64,000 nt of DNA from the NCBI GenBank assembly GCA_023380935.1, contig JAMCST010000011.1:124001-188000 (forward strand), read 5' to 3'. Origin of the DNA: Patescibacteria group bacterium (GTDB taxonomy: Bacteria > Patescibacteriota > Microgenomatia > UBA1406 > GWC2-37-13). This document shows positions 47,232 to 55,955 of the stretch, piece by piece (the stretch's first letter is position 1; every line of letters begins with the position of its first letter). Below the pieces are notes generated by a model that worked only from the letters and a program-made list of their open reading frames with translations, made no database searches and was not told where the DNA came from. Position numbers and translations under genes: made by a program.

Positions 47232-47458
47232 AATATTGAATTATATCATTCTTTGTAACACTAAGATATACTAAGATTAGTTAAGTTTTTTAAGTTTCTA
47301 TCTTTTAGAGTTGATTTTGATGAATAAAACAAGCAGATTTGCATGTTTTTTAACTTAATAAAAAACAATCTTGTGGATTATGGAGTTCGTAAGCAGTCAG
47401 CAAGCGCTATCAGTGTTTGTTGGATGTGTTGGCCTAGACTCTTAACATCCCTATAGTC

Positions 47459-48016
47459 TTATTTTTTCTTTTCCATTATTGCCTTACTTCCATCTGAAAA
47501 AGTTACCTCAACTTTTGTAAACACGTCTGTTGGATGTAAATCTTTTTGGTCAAAAGCGAGTCTTTTAATATCGGGTTCAATAAATATTTCAGTTTTTTCA
47601 TTCCTACCTCTTTCTCCGGCAAAAACAACTAATCGTTTTCCAACTTTTGATTCAAAAAGTGTTGCGGTAATAAAATATTTTCCATCTTTTGTAGATTTTT
47701 TAACTTCTGCAATAGGTGTTGCTTCATTGTCAAAATTAATGAATCTCATTCCTTTAAAAATCTTTGAATCAATTTTATCTATAACATAGTTTCTTTCTTC
47801 TGCGATACTTCTTGGAATATGATGTAAAGATTTACAATCTTCACATTTTAGAGTCCTAGAATTAACGGGATAATCATAGGAATTAGAGTAAATATCTTTA
47901 ATTGGTCTCAAACGTAAATTATGAATGAGGCAAAGTGGCTGTGCGTATCTATCGCTGCCTGTTTGATTAAATATCCACCATTTTATTTTATCGATTGTAA
48001 TATATTGATTATCCAT
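47459..48016 (-). CDS. AT-rich hypothetical protein with CxxC
   Basis: The 185-residue product has a central CEDC motif (TLKCEDCKSLHHIPRS) and an alpha/beta C-terminal half. No family was recognised. The sequence is strongly AT-rich and sits between the AAA ATPase gene and an IS30-type element, so it is probably part of a transferred block. No good promoter or ribosome site was located. The 227-nt gap before it (47232-47458) holds nothing that I can identify. Confidence 0.5.
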   Translation of the reverse strand: MDNQYITIDKIKWWIFNQTGSDRYAQPLCLIHNLRLRPIKDIYSNSYDYPVNSRTLKCEDCKSLHHIPRSIAEERNYVIDKIDSKIFKGMRFINFDNEATPIAEVKKSTKDGKYFITATLFESKVGKRLVVFAGERGRNEKTEIFIEPDIKRLAFDQKDLHPTDVFTKVEVTFSDGSKAIMEKKK

Positions 48017-48061
48017 ATATTTAAATTTGTTTTATTTTATTAAACATGTTCCATTCAATAA

Positions 48062-49118
48062 TCTAACGCAACACTAATGGCATTATACGCCAAAAGATGA
48101 TACGTTAGGCTATGAAAACATATACACGATTGAGTGCAATGGAACGGGAGGAAATTAGTAGGATGCTTGCGCAGAGAAAGTCGTTAAGAACCATTGCTAC
48201 AGTACTCCATCGCTATGCAAGTACGATTAGTCGAGAGGTTGCCGCTGGAAGTTGTAACAAATATACCTACCGTGCACAGAAGGCGCATAAGAGGGCTTTG
48301 CGTAATATGAGAAAAAGAAAAGAAGGCCAGTTCTTGTTAAGAAGCAATGTCCGACTGAGAGATTATGTATACGAGAAATTGAGGATAAAATGGTCACCTA
48401 TTCAGATTGCAGAAACCTTAAAGAAGCAGTATCCTACGGATACTACCATGCGCATAACTCATGAAACCATCTATACATACCTGTACGTTTTGCCCAGAGG
48501 AGAGTTAAAAAAAGAATTACTCGCTTGTTTGAGGCAGAACAGAAAACATAGATGTACCCAACGAAGAGGTGTATTAGCCTCAAGAAAGATAGAGGATATG
48601 CTCAGTATTGAGGAGAGACCAGCAGAAGTTGCAGAAAGGACTATTCCTGGCCACTGGGAAGGAGATTTAATTGTGGGTAAGTACAATCAATCAGCCCTTG
48701 GAACATTGGTAGAACGAACCACACGGACAACACTTCTTATCCCTGTTAAAAGCAAGGGGGCTGAAGATGTAACACGGGCATTTGCAAAAGAGGTGAAAAA
48801 CCTCCCAAAACAAATGAAACGTACCATGACCTATGACCAGGGACGAGAGATGGCAGAGCATAAATTGTTCACCAACATTACAGGAGTGAAGGTATACTTT
48901 GCCCATCCGAGGAATCCATGGGAGAGAGGAACAAATGAAAACACCAACGGTCTTATAAGACAATACTTTCCCAAAGGAACAGACTTTACCAAAGTGTCGC
49001 GAAGAAAGGTGAAGAGAGTTCAAGACCAGTTAAATGGAAGGCCAAGAAAAGTGTTACAATTTAGAACACCATTTGAAGTTTTTGAGGAGTTAGTTACCAG
49101 TTAGTGTGTTGCGTTAGA
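48062..49118 (+). mobile_element. IS30-family insertion sequence
   Basis: An element of about 1057 bp is bounded by imperfect terminal inverted repeats: TCTAACGCAACAC at 48062-48074 and its inverse at 49106-49118. It carries one intact transposase gene. Flanks have no clear target duplication by eye. It may still be active. Confidence 0.85.
48112..49104 (+). CDS. IS30-family transposase
   Basis: The 330-residue product has an N-terminal HTH (LSAMEREEISRMLAQRKSLRTIATVLHRYASTISREV) and the DDE core: WEGDLIVG, TYDQGREMA, and NENTNGLIRQYF (Asp, Asp, Glu). HPRNPWERG is the family signature. The gene is full length with no internal stop, and fills the element between the terminal repeats. Confidence 0.95.
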   Translation: MKTYTRLSAMEREEISRMLAQRKSLRTIATVLHRYASTISREVAAGSCNKYTYRAQKAHKRALRNMRKRKEGQFLLRSNVRLRDYVYEKLRIKWSPIQIAETLKKQYPTDTTMRITHETIYTYLYVLPRGELKKELLACLRQNRKHRCTQRRGVLASRKIEDMLSIEERPAEVAERTIPGHWEGDLIVGKYNQSALGTLVERTTRTTLLIPVKSKGAEDVTRAFAKEVKNLPKQMKRTMTYDQGREMAEHKLFTNITGVKVYFAHPRNPWERGTNENTNGLIRQYFPKGTDFTKVSRRKVKRVQDQLNGRPRKVLQFRTPFEVFEELVTS

Positions 49119-49164
49119 AAGTTGAATCCAAGCATTCTGTCTTTCTTTTTTATGTCCAATCGTG

Positions 49165-49236
49165 CTGGGGAGCAAGGATTCGAACCTTGAGTAACTTGCT
49201 CCAAAGGCAAGTGTGTTACCGTTACACCACTCCCCA
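49165..49236 (-). tRNA. tRNA-Gln (anticodon TTG)
   Basis: On the minus strand the acceptor arms TGGGGAG/CTCCCCA pair over 7 bp. The D-arm, an anticodon arm with loop CTTTGGA (anticodon TTG), and the T-arm CAAGG-TTCGAAT-CCTTG all fold. The discriminator is G, as for Gln. The terminal CCA is not encoded (genomic CA follows the discriminator). It lies between the IS30 element and the MFS gene. Confidence 0.92.
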
Positions 49237-49282
49237 ATTTGGTGGAATCTGATGAATATTTTATCAAAAAATGAGGCCGAAG

Positions 49283-50785
49283 TTACATTTCCATCATTAC
49301 CGCTTCCTGACCGCTGCGGCGTTCTTCGCCTTCTTTGATAAATAGCGCCGAGATGGCACCCGCCAGCATCACCACGGCCGCGGTGGAAAAAACCGAGCCA
49401 AAAGACAGGATGTTGGCTTTGAGCGCGGCCAGGCCGGCCACCAGCAGATTGACCTGGGGCGAGGCGACGTTAACCACGCTGAAACGACCCAACGCCTCAA
49501 GTTGTAAGTTGTAACTGTTGGTCAAAATGGTGGCAAAAATGGCGATACCGAAGGCGCCGGCAATGTTGCGCGCCAGGGCGAGCACCGATGAGGCAATCCC
49601 CACTTCCTTGATCGGCACGGTCGAAGTGGCGGCGGTGGTCAGCGGCGACATGCCCAATCCCAAGCCGGCGGCCATCATAAACATGCGCCAGGCGATATCC
49701 CAACCACTCCATTTGATGTCGATACCGGTGAAAAGGTAAAGCACCAGAGCGCCCCAGGCCATGCCGAATGCCACCAGGTAACGCGCCGGGATTTTGGCCG
49801 ACAGTTTGCCTCCGAGCGGGGCCGCCACCATCATTCCGAGCGCCATCGGGATAAACAACAGTCCGGTCTGGGTCACCGAATAACCCAAGTAGGTTTGGAT
49901 GAAGATCGGCAGGACAAACATGCCGCCCATCAGCCCCATGAACGAGATGAACGAGGTAATGATGGAAGCGGAAAAAGTCGGGATGCGGAAAAACTTCAGG
50001 TCAACCACCGGTTCTTTGACCCGGCTCTCCACCCGGATGAACCATAAAAAAGAGATGATGACAATCGCGTAGACGATCAAGCTGGTATGGCTGAGCCAAC
50101 CCCAACCCTGACCCTGGTCAAGCACCAATACCAAGGCGCCCAGCGACAGACCAAGCAGCAAGGCGCCGCCGATGTCGAAGTCTTTCAACCCCTTGATTTT
50201 TTTCACCGGTTCTTCGATGAACCGCAGCGCCATATAGGTCCCGAGCAGTCCGAGTGGCAGGTTGATGTAAAACACTGCGCGCCAGGAAAAAATGTCGATC
50301 AGCGGGCCGCCGATCAGCGGGCCGAACACGGCCGCCACGGCAAAGATGGCCGACCACAGGCCCATCGCCTGGGCGCGCTCGTCGTGCTCCTGAAAGGTAA
50401 AGGCAATGATCGACAGAGCGATCGGATAGTCGATCGAAACCATCACTCCCTGTAAAGTACGAAACAGCACCATTGATTGTAAATTAAACGCCAGGCCGGC
50501 AAGCATTGAGGTAAGGGTAAATCCCAAAATGCCGGTGACGTACAGCAGTTTTCTCCCCATCAAGTCACCCAGTTTGCCGAAGATCGGCACGAAGATGGCG
50601 TTAGCGATGATATAGGCGGTCGAGATCCAGCTCGCCTGGGAAACCGTAATGCCGAACTCCTTGATGATCTTCGGGGTGGCCAGGTTGACGATGGTGCCGT
50701 CGAGCCGGCCGAGAAAGCTGGCAATCATTACCGTCACCAGCACCATCCAGCGGTTGGTAGACGCGCCGGCGCGCTTGGCTGCCAT
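49283..50785 (-). CDS. MFS drug/H+ antiporter, DHA2 type (14 TM)
   Basis: The 500-residue protein has about 14 TM helices. Motif A-like LGDLMGRKLLYVTG and the motif-C-like region (GPLIGGPLIDIFSWRAVFYINLPLG) are typical of DHA2 (EmrB/QacA) exporters. It would use the proton gradient to export toxic compounds. It ends the operon after the MarR regulator and two adaptor proteins, which fits an EmrAB-like system without an outer-membrane channel. Gene spacing to the upstream adaptor is 3 nt. Confidence 0.94.
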   Translation of the reverse strand: MAAKRAGASTNRWMVLVTVMIASFLGRLDGTIVNLATPKIIKEFGITVSQASWISTAYIIANAIFVPIFGKLGDLMGRKLLYVTGILGFTLTSMLAGLAFNLQSMVLFRTLQGVMVSIDYPIALSIIAFTFQEHDERAQAMGLWSAIFAVAAVFGPLIGGPLIDIFSWRAVFYINLPLGLLGTYMALRFIEEPVKKIKGLKDFDIGGALLLGLSLGALVLVLDQGQGWGWLSHTSLIVYAIVIISFLWFIRVESRVKEPVVDLKFFRIPTFSASIITSFISFMGLMGGMFVLPIFIQTYLGYSVTQTGLLFIPMALGMMVAAPLGGKLSAKIPARYLVAFGMAWGALVLYLFTGIDIKWSGWDIAWRMFMMAAGLGLGMSPLTTAATSTVPIKEVGIASSVLALARNIAGAFGIAIFATILTNSYNLQLEALGRFSVVNVASPQVNLLVAGLAALKANILSFGSVFSTAAVVMLAGAISALFIKEGEERRSGQEAVMMEM

Positions 50786-50788
50786 AGG

Positions 50789-51427
50789 TTAAGGAGTGTT
50801 GGTATAAACGGTCAACTTGGCCGACATGCCGTTTTTGATCTGGGGATAGGCGCGGGCGGGAAAACGCACGTAAACGACAAACTGCTGGGTTGGCCGCTCG
50901 CTGGAAATGGAAAAGGTCAGCTGGGTCTGTTTGGCCGTGGCAGCGATCTCGTCAACGTAGCCCCAGAAAATTTTGCCGGGCAACGCGTCGACGGTAAATG
51001 CGGCCACCTGACCAATCTTGATTTGGTTAAGACCCTTATTTTCGTCAATCGTGCCGCTGATGCGCATCTGAGCCGGATCGATCATCTTAACCGGCGGAGT
51101 TTGCGCGCTGACCATCGCTCCCAGTTCTCCGCTGGCCTCGACAATCAGACCGTCAGTATAGGCGCGCAGGTATTCGCTGCCGACCGTAGCCACAATGTCG
51201 CCTTTTTTTACCGGTTGACCGACGCTGACATTGACTGCGGCCAGTTTACCGACTGTTTGAGGAGAAATTGACACAATCGGCGCCTCGACCAGCGAGTTGT
51301 CGATCTTGACCCGGCCTTCGTGGGTGGCATAAAACCAGGCGGCCGCAATTAACAGAATCACCAGCATTATTCCACCAACGGTACGCTGCACCAGCGGTTG
51401 CTTCAGGCGGTTAAGGATATTTTTCAT
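50789..51427 (-). CDS. HlyD/EmrA-like adaptor protein
   Basis: The product has 212 residues from the ATG at 51427. An N-terminal TM (VGGIMLVILLIAAAWFYATHE) is followed by a lipoyl-like beta domain (NSLVEAPIVSISPQTVGKLAAVNVSVGQPVKKGDIVATVG) and a beta-barrel (KIGQVAAFTVDALPGKIFWGYVDEIA). It lacks the long hairpin coil. It pairs with the MFS gene in an EmrAB-like unit. Confidence 0.88.
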   Translation of the reverse strand: MKNILNRLKQPLVQRTVGGIMLVILLIAAAWFYATHEGRVKIDNSLVEAPIVSISPQTVGKLAAVNVSVGQPVKKGDIVATVGSEYLRAYTDGLIVEASGELGAMVSAQTPPVKMIDPAQMRISGTIDENKGLNQIKIGQVAAFTVDALPGKIFWGYVDEIAATAKQTQLTFSISSERPTQQFVVYVRFPARAYPQIKNGMSAKLTVYTNTP

Positions 51428-51441
51428 AGGTATAAATTTAC

Positions 51442-52551
51442 TTACAGCAGCCAATAACGGCTGGCGGCCACGGCGGCCGGATTAGTAATCAACCGATCAT
51501 CGGGTGACAACCCCTTAACGACCTCGGTTTGATCACCGATCGTTACCCCGACCTGGACTGGCTGCAGTTGGGCCTTACCGCGACGCTCCACCCAGACGGC
51601 TTGCTTATCCAGCACCAGCCAACTCGGCACCAGAATCATACTATGGTCGTATCTATTGTCAATCGCCACCACGCCGTCCTGCTTCCATTGGGCCAGATCT
51701 TTGAGTCCGTCACACAGCACGTCGACCTGATAGGCGCCTTCGCCGTTGGCCAGGGTGATTTTTTCCGGATAGATGCGCTCAACCACGCCGGCCAGTTTTT
51801 TTCCGCTGCCTGACAACTGCACGGTTGCCCGGCTGCCGAGCGAGACAAAGTTGATATCGGTTTCCGAGACCATCGCCCGGAACACCAAGGCATCCGGATC
51901 AATCACCACGAACGAGTTTTGCGGCGAGACCATCACCGAGGGCGTAGTCACATCCAGATGGGTAACCACTCCGGTAAACGGTGCGCTTAAACTGGATAGT
52001 GTCAGGGCGTAATTGGCCAGTTCCACTTGGATCACGGCATTGTCCAGACCGGCCTGGCTCTGGTCAGCCAGCCGCTTGATCATGTCGTTGACGGCGTTGG
52101 TCTTGTCGTTGCCACCAATACCCGCCAGATTGAAGTAGTTGTACGGATATGGATTGGCCTGTTGGGCATCAAGATAGTTATTCTTGCTGTTGTCCTGGAA
52201 CTGGTCGAAATTGTCACGCACCACGCGAAAGTTGTTCAATGCCGCAGTCAACTGTTTCTGCAGTGTGTAGGTATCGAGACTGGCGATGGTCTGACCCGCG
52301 CGCACCCGGTCACCCTCCTTAACCGGCAGGTAAACCAGCTTGCCGCCCACGGCAAAGTGGAGATTGACCTCGCTGGAAGAGCGCACCGTTCCGCTGGCCA
52401 GTACCCGGGCGTCAAGCGCGCGCACGCGCGGCGCCACGGTTTGCAGTGACTGCCTCCGGTTTGGATACAACTGCCGACCGACCACGGCCATTACCAACAA
52501 TGACAATCCGGTGACGGCAACGACGATCATTCTCGATTTAGGCTTTTTCAT
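51442..52551 (-). CDS. HlyD/RND-type periplasmic adaptor protein
   Basis: The product has 369 residues from the ATG at 52551. An N-terminal TM leads to a lipoyl domain (GTVRSSSEVNLHFAVGGKLVYLPVKEGDRVRAGQTIASLDTYTLQKQL), a coiled hairpin, the partner lipoyl half (LSSLSAPFTGVVTHLD) and a beta-barrel. It precedes the shorter adaptor and MFS genes and overlaps the marR stop by 14 nt. Two adaptors in one efflux operon is unusual, and both probably serve the MFS exporter. Confidence 0.88.
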   Translation of the reverse strand: MKKPKSRMIVVAVTGLSLLVMAVVGRQLYPNRRQSLQTVAPRVRALDARVLASGTVRSSSEVNLHFAVGGKLVYLPVKEGDRVRAGQTIASLDTYTLQKQLTAALNNFRVVRDNFDQFQDNSKNNYLDAQQANPYPYNYFNLAGIGGNDKTNAVNDMIKRLADQSQAGLDNAVIQVELANYALTLSSLSAPFTGVVTHLDVTTPSVMVSPQNSFVVIDPDALVFRAMVSETDINFVSLGSRATVQLSGSGKKLAGVVERIYPEKITLANGEGAYQVDVLCDGLKDLAQWKQDGVVAIDNRYDHSMILVPSWLVLDKQAVWVERRGKAQLQPVQVGVTIGDQTEVVKGLSPDDRLITNPAAVAASRYWLL

Positions 52552-52987
52552 GTTGGATTTCCAGTTGGTGCAATAAATTAACGATGACCTTGAACAGCAA
52601 CTGTTTTTCTCTGATGCCAATCAGCGCCAGCAAGCGGTTAGTACGTTTGTTCTTGTCACGCAACCCTTCGCTGACCAGTTTTTTGCCTTTGGCGCTGAGC
52701 GACACTAGGATGGCGCGCCGGTCACGGGTCTGACGCACGCGCTTGATTAGGTGCAGACGTGCCAGATGATTAAGATGCACCGAGGCCGTGGACTTGTTGA
52801 CGTGAAAATACTCGGCCAGCGCCTGGGGAAACGCCTGTTTTACCCGGTGCAGGTAAATGAGAATTTCCAACTGAAGCAGAGACAACCGGGCAACGCGCGA
52901 ACTCAAACTCATCTCCTGGCGGACAATCCGGCTGATGCGGAAGATAGCGTCGAGCAATTGACGATTGAGTTGGTTTTCCTTTTCCAT
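52538..52987 (-). CDS. MarR-family transcriptional regulator
   Basis: The 149-residue product is a winged-helix dimer. It has LQLEILIYLHRVKQAFPQALAEYFHVNKSTASVHLNHLARLHLIKRV for the HTH, and RQTRDRRAILVSLSAKGKKLV for the wing. It probably represses the downstream efflux genes and itself. A palindromic operator (53001-53018) lies just upstream. It overlaps the adaptor gene by 14 nt. Confidence 0.92.
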   Translation of the reverse strand: MEKENQLNRQLLDAIFRISRIVRQEMSLSSRVARLSLLQLEILIYLHRVKQAFPQALAEYFHVNKSTASVHLNHLARLHLIKRVRQTRDRRAILVSLSAKGKKLVSEGLRDKNKRTNRLLALIGIREKQLLFKVIVNLLHQLEIQHEKA

Positions 52988-53000
52988 ATTGGCTTAAAAA

Positions 53001-53018
53001 AGAATAGTTTGATATTCT
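53001..53018. promoter_or_regulatory. MarR operator-like inverted repeat
   Basis: AGAATA (53001-53006) and TATTCT (53013-53018) are perfect inverted arms with 6 nt between, upstream of the marR start (52987). It is a candidate site for autorepression of the efflux operon. Confidence 0.65.
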
Positions 53019-53066
53019 AACAGATGTCTGCCTAAATTGCAACTAGCGTTGTGATACAATATGGCG

Positions 53067-53951
53067 ATGAATCAGTCTAAAAGAAAATTCGGCCGGGTGC
53101 TGCTGGTCGGGAGACCGAACGTGGGCAAATCCACTTTCGTCAATAATCTGATCGGCCAGAAAGTGGCCATCACCTCGCCCAAGGCCCAAACCACCCGGTT
53201 TCCCATCCATGCCCTTTACCATGACGAACGGGGCAGGATTATTTTTGTCGACACGCCGGGAATCTTCAATAAAGCCGAAGACGCCCTGGCCAAAATTATC
53301 AACCACAAAACCATGCAGGCAATCAAAGAAGCGGTTGACGTAGTTGTTTATATGGTCGACCAGTCGCGCCGGCGCGATTTTGAAGAGGGCCGCGTCCTGG
53401 GAATCGTGCGCAAAATCGATCGACCCAAGATTCTCGTAATCAACAAAATCGATCAGGGCGAACGCTATCTGGCCCAGTATAAATTCCTCGAAGACGAATT
53501 CAAGGATGTCTTTGTCGTTTCCGCGCTTAAACACCAGCATACCAAACCCCTGATGGACAAGATTTTTTCGCTATTGCCGGAAGAAAAGGCCGGCGACGCC
53601 CAACAAGAAAATCTGACCGTTCCCTACCCGTTGCTTAATCTTGACAGCAAGACTTTTATTGCCGAACTGATCCGGGAAAAAGTGCTTCTGATGACGGGGG
53701 AGGAAATCCCCTACCGCACCACCGTGGTCGTTGAGGAGATCAAGGAACGCAACGATAAGCTTACCTATATCAAGGCGAAGATTTTAACCACGGAAGACCG
53801 TTATAAACGGATGCTGGTCGGCAGCGGCGGCCGCAAAATCAAGGAAATCGGCGCTTACGCGCGCAAGGAAATCGCGCTGGCCACCAGCAAGAAAATCTAC
53901 CTTGACCTGAAAGTGGAAACCGACCCGCATTGGCAGGAAACATACTATTAA
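53067..53951 (+). CDS. era: GTPase Era
   Basis: The product has 294 residues from the ATG at 53067. It is a small GTPase that binds 16S rRNA and assists 30S assembly. G1 GRPNVGKST, G3 FVDTPGIF, G4 INKID and the C-terminal KH domain (MLVGSGGRKIKEIGAYARKEI) are present. The first ATG (53061) directly abuts TACAAT (53055-53060), so 53067, 6 nt beyond the box, is the better start for a leaderless message. The usual family length is about 300. Confidence 0.95.
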   Translation: MNQSKRKFGRVLLVGRPNVGKSTFVNNLIGQKVAITSPKAQTTRFPIHALYHDERGRIIFVDTPGIFNKAEDALAKIINHKTMQAIKEAVDVVVYMVDQSRRRDFEEGRVLGIVRKIDRPKILVINKIDQGERYLAQYKFLEDEFKDVFVVSALKHQHTKPLMDKIFSLLPEEKAGDAQQENLTVPYPLLNLDSKTFIAELIREKVLLMTGEEIPYRTTVVVEEIKERNDKLTYIKAKILTTEDRYKRMLVGSGGRKIKEIGAYARKEIALATSKKIYLDLKVETDPHWQETYY

Positions 53952-53958
53952 AATTTAT

Positions 53959-53990
53959 GGGTTTAGAAGGTTTAGAGGGTTAAAAAGTTA
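53959..53990. repeat. Left GTTTAGA-type repeat flanking the four-helix-bundle gene
   Basis: A G/A-rich run containing GGGTTTAGAAGG and GTTTAGAGGG units lies at the gene's 3' end. It is inverted relative to the right copy at 54391-54441, so the two could pair in RNA or DNA. Confidence 0.7.
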
Positions 53991-54374
53991 TTTATTTTGA
54001 TCTCTTTTGGTCTTTCGCAAATAGTTGAGGAGTTTCCCGATTTGACAAGACAAGTTATAAAACCGTTGGTTTAGGTCGGCGTATTTTTCTTTATCTAGGT
54101 ATTTTATTTCCGCGGCTATATATAGTTGGGTTCTCACCTCGCCGGTGGAAGCTTTAGCGATCCGTAAGAACTGGATAAACTCGTTATTATTGTTTCTTTC
54201 AAATCCTTCGGCGATATTGGAACTAATCGAGACGACTGCCCGCCTGATCTGATCTCGCAAAGCATAGTCTCTGGCAAACAAATTAAACGAAGTGGCTCGG
54301 TAAATTTCCTTGGCCAGTTCAACACTGGCTTTCCATATTTTTAACTCTTCATACTTCCCTATTTTCATAATCAC
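53988..54374 (-). CDS. Four-helix-bundle protein (S23/rRNA-intervening-sequence type)
   Basis: The 128-residue product has the family pattern: ELKIWKASVELAKEIYRATSF, LRDQIRRAVVSISSNIAEGFERN, and NEFIQFLRIAKASTGEVRTQLYIA. It forms four antiparallel helices and relatives (S23, Avd/bvaP) assemble as pentamers that bind nucleic acid. Related genes lie in 23S rRNA intervening sequences of some bacteria or with diversity-generating retroelements, but no reverse transcriptase or repeat-variable protein is near. The gene is flanked by inverted GTTTAGA-type repeats. Confidence 0.93.
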   Translation of the reverse strand: MIMKIGKYEELKIWKASVELAKEIYRATSFNLFARDYALRDQIRRAVVSISSNIAEGFERNNNNEFIQFLRIAKASTGEVRTQLYIAAEIKYLDKEKYADLNQRFYNLSCQIGKLLNYLRKTKRDQNK

Positions 54375-54390
54375 TCTTTAACTCCCCCCA

Positions 54391-54441
54391 CTCTTAAACT
54401 CTCCAACTTTCTAAACCCTCTAAACTCGCTAACTTTCTAAC
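54391..54441. repeat. Right CTAAAC-type repeat flanking the four-helix-bundle gene
   Basis: CTTTCTAAACCCTCTAAAC lies among repeated CT-rich units upstream of the gene start. Its reverse complement resembles the left run at 53959-53990. 54442-54504 is otherwise empty. Confidence 0.7.
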
Positions 54442-54504
54442 ATATAGTTTGTTTCCTTATTTAAGTCAACCGTCTATACTCGACAAAACCGCACCGATAA
54501 GTGG

Positions 54505-55896
<1,392 letters not shown>

Positions 55897-55925
55897 GAAA
55901 ATATTATATCACCAACCCGAAAAAC

Positions 55926-55940
55926 CAACCTGCCAGGTTG
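55926..55940. repeat. Short CAACCT/AGGTTG palindrome
   Basis: Arms of 6 bp are separated by GCC, close to the -35 position of gltX. It resembles the longer AACCAACCT palindrome at 1948-1968. Confidence 0.5.
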
Positions 55941-55955
55941 ACCGTTATGGTTAAA

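Noticed and set aside
49165-49236. tRNA-Gln as a proven attachment site for an island
   Set aside because: No duplicated 3' end of the tRNA was found in the neighbouring sequence.
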